Below, piece by piece: positions 27,195 to 37,694 of a stretch of 64,000 bases of DNA (position 1 is the first letter of the stretch; every line of letters begins with the position of its first letter). Below the pieces are notes generated by a model. It was not told where the DNA came from. It made no database searches and worked only from the letters and a program-made list of their open reading frames with translations. The translations under genes and the position numbers were made by a program. The DNA comes from Trochalopteron elliotii (lineage: Eukaryota; Chordata; Aves; Passeriformes; Leiothrichidae), in assembly GCA_024734555.1 (NCBI GenBank), contig JANPWX010000246.1:2798602-2862601 (forward strand), given 5' to 3'.

Positions 27195-27925
27195 TTCCTT
27201 TTGCTGTTTGTGGGACATGCCTTTGGTAACTTGGATAGTGGGTTTGGGAAGTGTGGGGTTATTGACATATAGGCCATGCAAGGCTCTTGTACCAAGTAAC
27301 TTCAGCCACTCAGGTCCTGAAGAATGAAATACTTTTGGAATCTATATGTTTATTTGACTTTTGGATAAGAGAAGCCATAATAAAGCTTCTAATTTATGAA
27401 GATTTCCAGGAGGAAAATATAAAGATTTTCCCTTAAACTAACTTCCAAATTTCCTAAAGGTAAAAAAATCTCATCTCTGCCAAGTGATTTGGTGAAACTG
27501 TCTGAAAAACTATTGTGTTTGCCCTATGCAAACTGATTTACAGGTTTCTTTACCCTCAGGCTAATGAGTCAAAGTCGGGTGGAGGAAAAGGTCACCATTG
27601 TGTTCAGTCTCACTTGAGAAACTCTGCATGAGAGAGCCCCATCACGTGAAAAGTATTGCTCTACTTTAGTGTGTGCTCATCTGGCTTTCCAGCATGACTG
27701 AATGACTTTCAAGTTTGTAAGAAAAATGGTTTTTTAAATCCAGTTGTTTTTCTTCAACAGCCCCATTCAAAACCTCAGATAAAATCTTCTGGAAATGCCC
27801 TGAGTCATGAGATGAATGCCAAAATGACTGCCAGGACCCAGTATCTCCTGGCCCTAAGGACGATTGTTTTGGAATGCAGATACAGGAACACAGGCCAGAT
27901 CCCTGGTCTCTCCAACAAATCACAG

Positions 27926-27933
27926 GATATAAA
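27926..27933 (+). promoter_or_regulatory. Candidate TATA box of the osteocalcin-like Gla gene
   Basis: GATATAAA lies about 90 bases before the start codon at 28020. That leaves room for a 5' UTR of about 60 bases and is consistent with a tissue-specific TATA promoter as in osteocalcin genes. This is inferred from position only. Confidence 0.5.
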
Positions 27934-28019
27934 CTGCTGCCCAAAAACAAGCTCCGGAGAACTTCAATAACCTCCAGGAAAGCTCTGAGGTTAGGGAGAC
28001 TAGTGCAGCCAAAGAAGAC

Positions 28020-31000
28020 ATGAGGAGCGTGCTGGCACTGCTGATTGTGACGCTGGCCCTGGCAGCACTCTGCTGTTGTGAGAAAGGTAAGGGAACATCT
28101 TCCCAGGAAGGCTCTCAGAGCACTGCTGAACCCTGCAGGTTGCTGTCAGCCTCCCTCCAGACTGGGAGAGACACGGAGACTTGGGGGGGAGGACATGCAC
28201 CACCACCAGTCATTGCACGACTTCAGATCTCTGTTAGAGAGAGAGTCATGGATGAGAGAGGGCTTGGGAACAGAGATCCCCATCTTTTGCTGGGCATTTT
28301 CTTCCACTAGTCAACACCCGCTCACCCCCACCTCAGCTGCATATTGAATTGCAGCAGAGAATTTGAACATTTGAATATGTTTAAGATTTCAAATGGTTTA
28401 TCATTTTGTCTCTCTCTAAATGGTGGGTGTTAATAAAACCATTTTTGTAAGAAGCAGACCATCTATGTAAGTGGGGGGAGCTGGATTTGGCCAGTTAGTG
28501 GTGGGATTCAGTTACAGAGGAGGATGACTCACAAGCATAGAAGGACTCACACGCAGACTGTCTGTCTGTCTTCCAGATCCCAAAGAACCCTCATCAGGAT
28601 CTCTCAGTGCTGACAGTGAGTATATCATTCGGACTGATGCTCAGCTCCATTCTCCTGCATCTGGCTTCTTTCTTCCCTTTGATAGGTTCAAGGGCTGAAA
28701 AAGAACCATGCCAAGTCCCTCTCTAACTCTTCCCTTTTTGCTCCCTAAGTCTGCAGTCCCTGAGGTGCAGGAGCATGTACAGCAATCATGGGTGAGCAGG
28801 TGACATGAGGGCAGCCAGTGTCCCTGCACCAGCAAGGCTAGCATTGCTTGGGGTGTGCTGCTGCCAGAGGCTGAGAAATGCCCTGGTGAGGCATAAGTGA
28901 TCCAGGTTGTTAGCAGCTGGATGCATCTGCATCTGTGAGACAGGATTGTGTTGGTGTAGTCTCCCTGCTCTGATCTGGCTTCTGACCAGAGACCTGCCCA
29001 GTGACTGCTGCATGCCCAGGCTGTTCTGAGAGCAGAAGCTGCCCACATCAATGGGTTGTGACATCCCTGCCAAATCCTGCAACAAGGAAACTCTGAAAAA
29101 GAGGGGCTTCCTTGACTGCTCCTGAGAGCTGCAGTCCCTCCTGTCAGGTCACCTGGGATGCTGGGATTTGCACACCTTGGGTTTTTCACAGCTTTTGCAG
29201 CAAGCTGATCCTGGCAGAAATCTATATGGAAAATCCTTTTTATTCTCTTGTGTCTTTCCTTTCTCACACTTTAAAGTATAACATTGCTGCTGAGAAGCAT
29301 GAAAGCTGGTATTTTTCCAGTGAGCCCATACAAACACAGATTGGGAAAGAGAAAAAAAGATGTGAAGATGGTTCAGGGAAAGGTGGTAGTTTCTGACAAC
29401 TCATTAACCGGCAGTTTCTGTGTAGTCAGTATTTTGATCCAGATTAACCTCAATTTGCTAAAAACGAGATACCTTTCACCGCCAAAGAGAAACACAGCCA
29501 AACACTCCATGATGATGAGGGAAGGGGCAAACCTCACCAACTCCCCACAGAGGTCTTAGCATCTTTTTTTTCCCTAGAGACAGCAACAATTTGCCAGTTT
29601 CCACACTGAAATGTGTATTGGTGTGCAGCTGCCTGTGTTGCTGCTGTGCCATGCCTGTGCACACCTCTGCTGTTGTGTGACCATTCCATGGAGTGAGGTT
29701 GTGCTCTGCTGAGTCCTGGCTCGGGCTGGGAAGTGGCTGTACCTGCTCTTTGTAGGGTCCTTCACAGCACCATGGTGTTTGCACAACGACAAATCAAAGG
29801 AGCAAAGAAGCAACTGTGCAGACGTGACATGTTAGTGGAGAGTAGGGGCAAATATTCTCATGGCTGAAACACTGCTTATTTTCTTCAGGTCCTGAATGCT
29901 GGGATCTTTAGACATCTTGGGTGTATTTCTCACTGGGTGATGTTCACTGTCACTATTTTATACTCTTCACTTTCACGAAACTCTGTACATGTGCACATTG
30001 GTATTTCTGTGTGTTGCCTGTTGCTCATGGCTCATTGGAGGTGTTTTAAGGTCTTCTGGTTGGTATCCCACATCATTCTCCATCTGAGTCAAGACACAGA
30101 AAGGAAGCCAAGACTCTAAAATTAAGTAGGTGAAGGAGATTAAGTAGGTGAAGGAGAGGGGGTGCCATTCTCCTAATTTTCTTCTTATTCATGTTTTATG
30201 CCTTCTACACATTTGCTGCAGACTCAGATTATGCTGTGTGATAAGGAAATGGAATTTATGACAGAAAAAGCCCTTGCTTTATGGAGATGTGAAGGCTGCA
30301 GTGAGGAGGGAGTTTTGAGAGGACAGTGGAATGGGGAGAGATAAATGGACCATTAGAATAATCGCTTGTGGCAGTCATTTGTGAAGAAAGTAGATTCTGA
30401 TTTTCAGAGGTTAGACTAGTCTGTGTGTTTCAGTGCTACATCTCTAACCTGCTGTATTCTCTCTTGGCAGGCATAAAGATTAAAAAGGAAGTTGCCAGTG
30501 CCTTTGTGAAGAGGAAGAAGAGATCCAGCCCTTATGAATGGTAACAACTCAGGAGCGCTGGGCTGAGAGCTGGAATTTGGGACCTGTTCTGAAGAGGGGG
30601 TAGGAAGACCACAGGGCACAACAAGGCATTATTTTGTCATACAGCTATGTTAATACCTTCATGTACTGAAGGAAGAAGGTTGTAGGAGACATTCAGTGAT
30701 GGAAAAATGGTTCTTTATTCATTAAAACCCATTTAAAGGCTCATAGCTGGACTCTAATATTCCTCCCAGGGAGAAAGACAGCACTAACTGTGCTAGCCAT
30801 GGAGACAGCAGGATACAAGTCAGAAGTTGCTCCAACCTACTGGGTCATCAGAATCAATTTTTAGGATAATAAGAATGATGGAGCCTTGGTCATTGCCTCT
30901 GGTTTCCCACAAAGAAAGCACAGCTTTGTTGCAGGAATAAGGCTAGAACAGATTGGCTGTTTTTTCTGAAGCTGTAGAACATACACTTACTTGTGCAGAA

Positions 31001-31874
31001 AGTAGACACAAAGATTTGGAGAAATGCTAGCTATTGACGAAATATCAGGTAATGCAAGGATGTTCTTCATATATTTCTGGAAGAGGTTGTTAAGCTACTC
31101 TTTCCAATACAGAAATAAAGTAAAAATTCATGAGATACCAGTGGGATTTCTGTGGTAGTGTGCACAGTCTTCAGGAAAGATTGACCAGACCTAGAAGAGG
31201 AACTGACAATGACATCAAAAGTGTACAGCTGAGACTAAAAATCTGGGCTTTCTTAGCCTGGCAAAAAAGAAAAGAAAAAAAGCTACATGGGGATAGCTCT
31301 CCTGTCTACAACAGAAGTGAGGATAATAAGAGAAAAGCGTTTAAGCTAAAGGAAAATAATGGCTAGTGGGCAAAAATAAAGGTAAGCAGGAAAAAATAAA
31401 ATAAATATATAATTAAATAAATAACAACAACAAAAAAATTTCTGGGTAGTTGGGGAATGAGGCTGAAGACCGAAAAACCAAACCCAAATCCTTACAGCTT
31501 CTGTAGCATCCTTTTCTGATAAAAACTCAAGAGCAATTAGTTTAAGATGGGTTCAATCCCTTATTTCCCAGCGTTGATCAAGTAGCCTATCCCTGTATAA
31601 ACAGATGTTTAACTAAGCATGACCAGTCCTCTGTTGGGTCACCCTGGAGAATCACTTCTTTCATGTCAGTGTCAGGTGTGTGAACTGTCTCCAACTGCAT
31701 TGGCTGAAACTGGAGAATGGCATCTCTGTCTTTGTCTTCTCCAGGTACTTTGAGTATTATAAAAGTCCGATGGAGCAGATGCATGAGCGCTGTGAAAACT
31801 ACCCCCCCTGTGACTATCTTTCTGACCAAGTAGGATTTGCCTTGGCCTACAACCGCTTCTTTGGGAGATACTGA
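28020..31874 (+). CDS. Osteocalcin-like vitamin K-dependent Gla protein, MGP paralog, complete, four exons
   Basis: Exons 28020-28086, 28577-28615, 30471-30540 and 31745-31874 join through GT-AG introns (phases 1, 1, 2, identical to MGP) into 101 codons plus TGA. Residues 1-20 form a hydrophobic signal peptide ending in three cysteines. Residues 21-53 are a propeptide with an AxxF carboxylase-docking motif (A44-F47) and a basic processing site, RKKR, ending at R53. Cleavage there would release a 48-residue mature peptide, close to the 49 residues of osteocalcin. In it E69, E73 and E76 sit at the three osteocalcin Gla positions, C75 and C81 form the expected disulfide, and the end reads GFALAYNRFFGRY, as in the C-termini of osteocalcin and MGP. 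It should be secreted and bind Ca2+ or hydroxyapatite. Bird BGLAP proper is, as I recall, on another chromosome, so this is a separate paralog. No disabling change is seen. The exact orthology name is uncertain. Confidence 0.9.
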
Positions 31875-33929
31875 GGATGGGAAGGTCTCTCTGCTCATTT
31901 GGCTTGGAACACTCCAAACCCCAAAGGAGAAAGAAGGTTGTGGTTGGGAAGGGGGGAAGGAAAGCATCTGGACTGGCATCTCCTTTCATTATCTCCCTAA
32001 CCAGCTGGAACACCAAAGTAGGGATTATCCCACTTGTTTAGCTTCCATTAACTTTCTTCCTTTCATCAGTAAAGTCTCTCTTCAGACATCTTTTGTGGTA
32101 TTTTGAGCTTCACCAGAAGACTCTGTCTTACTTCCTTCTACCTGAATCTCCAGCACACAATAGGTGAAAAATGGTGATTAGTTTCTAGAAAACCACTGCA
32201 TGCCTTAGAAACATCACTAGATCTCTTATCCTCTTCTGCAAAATACAGGAGGCTTATGGAACAAGAATGTCACAATGTGTGTAAAAGTGATGAATCTGAT
32301 CCTGGGATGCTCACTGTCACGAAGGAAGAACACCTGTCTCCTGTTCCAATTAGTGGGAAAGTTGAGTATTTTCATGTAGCATAATCACATTAAATATTCA
32401 TCACAGTAGGATCATTTTGTAAAGATAGAAGTGTGCAAATACTCTTGCATAGATAGAAATCAGCTTCTGGTACACTCTTCTGATTACTCTGTCATAAAAT
32501 TTGCCTGTATAGCAACAATAAGTAAATTCCAAATGGTGTGTTTAAGGAGTCCTTTCAGATGAGCCCTTGCATTTGTGTGCTGCTTTTCGTGACTGTATAA
32601 AAAGATCTCAAATTCTCTTATTTTTTCTGTTTTTTTTGGTTTTGATTTTTTTCCAACCAGCTTCTAGTGAAACTAAAAATATCCAGCAGAACAAAAAGAA
32701 AAAAACTCTTCTTCTCTGCTGCTTTTGCATTTATGCTTGAAACTAAAAGTATCTAAACAGCTAAAAAAATTTTTAAAAAGGAAGTAAAGAAAGCTAAAAA
32801 ACATTATGAAATTTTAAAAAAAGAAAACTGCTTCAAGGATGGATTGAAATTGGGGCAGTGTTTTGTTTACTCAAGACAATTGGTAGCTAAATATATATAT
32901 AACAAAAATGTATGTGTATTTTTATATATATATTGTCTTCCCTCTGCACTACTTCATTCTGTCTTCTTGTATTTATACTATACCTTAGCAGCTTTCTGTA
33001 TAACCCTCCTAATATACTCTGTCAGCTTTCCTTCCCTGAGAGGTGGATGGCAGATCACACCTCCAGGAACAGGGACTGCTAATGCTCAGGAAACTGGCAG
33101 AGACCAAATCTCTCTGGTTACATGTAAGCTGGTACAGCCATCCTCAGCTGCTAATTGCAATAAATACTGCTTATGTAAAGCAGGTTGGTGTGCTGCCTCT
33201 TTCTGTTCCTCTGTATAACTTTTACCTGTGGTAAAAGAGATGCCTGGAAGACACAGCCTTTTTTTGTGAACCCTGAGGAGCAGGAACCCAGTGCATGAGG
33301 CTTCCTTCTCCTCTTCCACGCCCCAGTGTGATTCAGAAATGATGGCATTGAAATTTAGATCATAGGTTCAGCACTCTGTGACACTGAGGGAGAGGAGGGC
33401 CAGGCTTTACCTGACTCACCATGCACCCAGATCAGCCTTTCTCTGAAAAGCCTTGTCCTGAAGTAAGGACAAAGGATAAGTCCGCAGAGACGGCTGCCGG
33501 TGTGAGCTTTGTTTGGCAAGCTGCTAGGGCTTGCACGAGCGATGCCGATCTGGGCCAAGCAGAAGACACTTAATAAATATCTCTGTATGTCTTGCTCAAA
33601 CACCTGTGCCTGGTTTCTCTATTGACATAAACTGATGGGGCTTCACTGCTCACAGTAAAGCTCTCCTCTGAAGGCCACCTAGTAAAAATTAAGAGTGCTC
33701 TATTGAAAACAGTGAAATTTTTGCTTGGAAAAATACTAGAGAGGTTAGCAGAATCCTAATATCCAGTGTACTAATAAAATAGGGTGGGTTTTTTTGCTGT
33801 TGTATGGTTTTGTTAGCACAAAGAGTTTCCTGTTTATATCTGCATTTTTCTGTTAGTTTTATACTTTTTCTCTCCCTCTCAGTAAATACTTTTTTCAGGC
33901 AAAAATAGTTACACCCAGAGGCCTCCATT
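31875..33929. other. 3' flank of the Gla gene and intergenic sequence
   Basis: No further exon is recognised. Candidate AATAAA signals occur at 33159-33164 and 33572-33577, and an AGTAAA variant at about 32068. None can be assigned to the Gla gene with certainty. The stretch 32600-32940 is strongly A/T-rich. Confidence 0.4.
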
Positions 33930-33949
33930 ATGTCATCTGCTCTGTGTCA

Positions 33950-34260
33950 TCAGATCTCTTCATGGGCTGAAGTCATTATGACCTTCGGGGATCTGAGCAC
34001 CCAGATCACGTTACAAATTTACGGCTGAAATGGAGGAATTCGATTTTTCGCTTGGTTAATGGAGCGCTAAGCACCGCCACAAATCCTTTGCTGCCATCTT
34101 ACGGCCGTTGTATTTGTTGTATTTAATAATGAATTGCTTCTGAAGCGTTTGAAAATTCAAATTCCTTTCCTCTCAATTCCCTTTATACTGAACATTCACA
34201 TACAGGTCAGAGGGGAAAACCAGGAACATAATTTACAAATGGATTATACGAGGCTGAATT
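33950..34260. other. Candidate conserved noncoding element
   Basis: The block differs from its flanks. It keeps many CpGs (TTCGG, ACGG, TTCGATTTTTCGC, AGCGC, ACCGCC, ACGGCCG) inside AT-rich sequence. It carries homeobox-like TTAAT and TAATGA words and has no open frame, simple repeat or transposon tail. Such texture is typical of vertebrate developmental enhancers under constraint, but conservation itself was not tested. Confidence 0.35.
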
Positions 34261-34295
34261 GTCATTTTAGTGGAAGTGTTTATTGTTATAAATGA

Positions 34296-34990
34296 TCAAC
34301 TAGCCAATCGGACAGAAAAATAATAAGTTTTATTTTTCCATTTTAAATCTATCTGGGACAGCCACAGGGAACAACATTCGAATGTTGGGTGAAACAGCCG
34401 ACTGACAGCAGGGTTGCTATCTCGCACTGTTCCACGATTTACTGGGGTTTGAGTCTGAGTTCTTATACTGTATTTTGTGCCTCCTGGCAGCAGAGGTATT
34501 GTGTTTTTCAAATTCAAGCTCAGTCTTTCACTTGATGATGAACCTTGAACAGATTTCTCGGTGCTGGGCCGAGTCTGAAAGGACTTTCTAGGAATCCTCC
34601 TTTGGGATGATGATGTCGTCAAATGCAGGGTCCACCCTCGGAATGGGTATCGATGTGTTGATGGTGGGTTGATGGTCTGGGTGCTTAAGATCTGATTAGC
34701 TCAAGGAGCTACATCTTGGCAAGCCACCCTCCTTTCTGGTGTAAATGGAGATGTTAGTTTGTATACAAAGCATGTCTTGGTATTTGGTGAACGCCCCTCC
34801 CAGTCTGGGAATCAAGGTTACTTTTTATACTCACAGGGTTATAGAAAATATACATTTTATCATCTGCTATAACTTCCTTCTATGTTTTAATTGCACGAAT
34901 TTATAATCACATCTATTACATTTATCATGATTGCCAAGCTCCCATGGGAGCCTGTCTCAGTTTATGTCTGTTTCATCTCTACACAAACAG
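34296..34990 (-). other. Unidentified block, possibly an old retroelement or LTR remnant
   Basis: On the minus strand a frame of about 35 codons ends in a stop at about 34590, reading ...IPRVDPAFDDIIIPKEDS. It is followed by about 260 bases and then an AATAAA (complement near 34329). This resembles the 3' end of an old transcript or element. I recognise no family, the frame has a stop upstream, and no terminal repeats were resolved. Confidence 0.25.
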
Positions 34991-36148
34991 AGGTGGAGTA
35001 ATGTCTGAATAAATTCGTGAGCCCTTCTGTGGACTCACTTTCAGCAGTCAAACAACCACTTTCTGAAATACAGCCCAAGATAACACAGAAATTCCAGGAT
35101 GGAGAAGTAGGTAGTCTGCATCCATCACTTTGTATGGCATTTCATGGCATCATCTCATGTCACCAGGGACTGCAGATACTGTCAGCAGCAGCAACTGCTT
35201 TGAAAGGAGCCCATTATGAGACCTTTATGTCACTTCCCACCTTACCTCAGCAATATTTCGCAGATGCTCTGTCCACAGAATCCAAGCAGCTTCACAAATG
35301 TCCCTTATCTCAGGGAATCACTCTGTCTGCAGGTGCCCCCCTCGCCCAGCCATCATTATCAGGCCATGGAAAACGGGCTTCACTTTTCTGCAGTCAGAAC
35401 CAAAGCCTTGGCAGTTCTTGGCTCTTTTTCCATACAGAAGAATTATCAAAGGCCACAGGGCTCTGTGGGTGAATAACTCACTGCCAGTATTTGGAAGGGT
35501 GTCTAGGAAGCAGCTGCTAGAGAAAGGTTTGTCTCAGCACAGAATCTGCATTTTCACACTCATTTTGCATGTGCCCAATGTAAACACTCCAACAAGGTGC
35601 CACTCTGCAGTGGTGTAAGAGTAGGATTGGCAGCACATGAGTAGAAACCAGGGGCTGATAAGGAGGAGAAGGAGAGCTAGGTTATCACTGCTTCCAGATG
35701 GGATCTCAACCTACCCTGCATTTCTGTATTGCCTTTCTCAGTGTCAACTTCCTTAAAAGGGCTTTTTAAACTCTTAACCAGGCAGTAGTCACCCTGACAC
35801 ATCACTTCTCAGGAGAAGTGCCTCAGGCTTCTCCAAGTCATGTTTTTCTTCCTTTTTGCAAGAACAACACCTAATACCTTGGAATTAAAAGAACTATCAA
35901 GGTGATGGACACTCATGCCAGCTGAAGTTGGTGCAACCAGACACTTCCTTATGGATTTTTGGCACATTTCTACCAGTAAATTGTTTGCTTGGATTGATTA
36001 ATGACTTTTGAATTGCATGAGAATTTGGTGAATGATCTCTGGTTGAAGAACAGCCACCAAAACCTGAGTGCAAATTACAAACTGCAGAATTTTCCAGTTC
36101 AAAGAAAAACAGAAAAACACAGGCACAAATTACTTTTCCTTAAAAAAA

Positions 36149-37694
36149 ATGTTCTTTACAGTGTCTTGGGTGGACTCTGGGAAGCTGGTGACACTGGGCA
36201 GCCTCCTGTTGCTGATCTTCACACAAATACTGGTAAAAGAGGTAAATATTGCTTTTTATTTGAAACAATGAAATTGCTTATACCACAAAAATAAAATTTT
36301 ATATTTTTTTTCCATTTGAAACAGGTTCTTTAGGAAGTTTTGGGTTCAATTTTAACTTTTCTGCTTTCAGTTCTTCTGTTCCATTTCTTACCTGTTCTAG
36401 TTTATTTTAGCTACTTGGTTGGAATTTTCCTCTTGTTTGCAGCCAGATGATTTTGTAGAGTGTTTGTAGAGTGTTTGTAGAGTGTTTGTGAGATCTCATG
36501 GAATCTTTCCTCTCTTTTTCCAGCCTGTCTAAATTGACCAGTGCTCCTGGAGATTCTAATGTAGCACATCCATTTCAAATAAGAACTCTGTCATCCTGAC
36601 TAGTATTTGCCTATGGTGGTGTATAGACAATAACCTGAGGTTACTCTGGAAGGTCTTGCTGAAGATTTGTCACATGCCTTGCTTGCTCTGCCAATAATGA
36701 CAAAGAGGCAAGGAAAGGATAGAGAAAACTTGGCTGGCATCCACAAAGATACACAAGACATTCACACTTCTGATGCTAATCTTCATTTGCTTTTATGTTG
36801 CAGGCTATGTCCCTCACCCTGATGGGTATTGCTCTGCATTCCTTTGATGACCAGTATCTGGGGTGCAGAGAGGAGATGATGGGAGAACTGGAGCAAGGAT
36901 ACTATTTTCAAAAGGAAATTGCTGCTAACAAGCACTGCTTGCATCTCTGGAAGAAGGCTCAGGAGGCTTTGCTAAAGAGCCCCGTAGGTGACCTGAGGGA
37001 AATGCATGACAGCCATGCCATAGTCCTCATGGCTTACACCATGGACTCCTCCTCCCACTCGCAGCTGAACTGGGCTACATCTTCAGCAGGAATCTCTCCA
37101 GAGCACTATAGACACAAGTTCAGTTTTAAGTATTTTCACTTCTACCTACCAACTGCTATCCAGATATTGAAGGAATGGCAGAGCAGCATGGGGGAACGTA
37201 AGTGCTACCAGGTGCACTGGAGTGTAAACGACTTACACATCGAGGCCAAGGTAGGCAGCAGGGGGCAATTTGGCCATTTCACTTCTACTTCAGGAAGGAA
37301 GCCTGGAAGTTTGGGAATGAAACTTTGTTCACAGTGACCAATTGCCTGGGAGCAGCTATGCAAGGCTTTTACTACCACACATCTGAGAAGAAAGTCTTCA
37401 TTCTCCCTTATGAGATATTTCTCGTCAAAAGCTTCTTTCAGACCCAGCAGGCTGCATCTGCATTCTGTGGGGAACTACAGCAAGTACCAGTGCCAGCTGG
37501 TAGAAGGCACTGTATACAGTCTCTCATGCAAGGGGGACACAGTCTGGTCCAGGCAGCCCCTACCAGCTGCACCTACACAGGGCCACACTATAGGCCAAAC
37601 CTGTACCTTGCCTGCTGTGTTTGCCTATGAGAACCACAAGACCCAGCTTTTACCTGTTCGCTGTGAAACCTGGGACAGCCCCACAGCTCACTAA
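36149..37694 (+). pseudogene. ART4: ART4-like mono-ADP-ribosyltransferase, frameshifted
   Basis: Exon 1 (36149-36232, 28 codons) encodes a hydrophobic leader and joins in phase 0 to an exon from 36804. That exon carries the ART fold: SFDDQYLGC, then HKFSFKYFHFYLPTAIQIL, CYQVHW and QFGHFTSTS, all aligning with human ART4 (Dombrock antigen, GPI-anchored ecto-enzyme family). Just after STS the frame breaks: the homologous continuation (KFGNETLFTVTNCLGA) is one base out of frame, and the original frame meets TGA at 37335-37337. A second shift between about 37420 and 37452 restores the first frame (SVGNYSKYQCQL) up to the stop at 37692-37694. No hydrophobic GPI tail is seen before that stop; in this family it is usually on a further exon. 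Position between the Gla genes and SMCO3 supports ART4. It is either a pseudogene or two assembly indels. Confidence 0.8.
36455..36487. repeat. Three-copy 11-base tandem repeat in ART4 intron 1
   Basis: Three perfect copies of GTAGAGTGTTT at 36455, 36466 and 36477. Confidence 0.9.

Noticed and set aside
28641..29267. Minus-strand open frame of 208 codons inside intron 2 of the Gla gene
   Set aside because: No recognisable domain and low-complexity composition. It lies in an intron of a well-supported gene on the other strand, and length alone is not enough.
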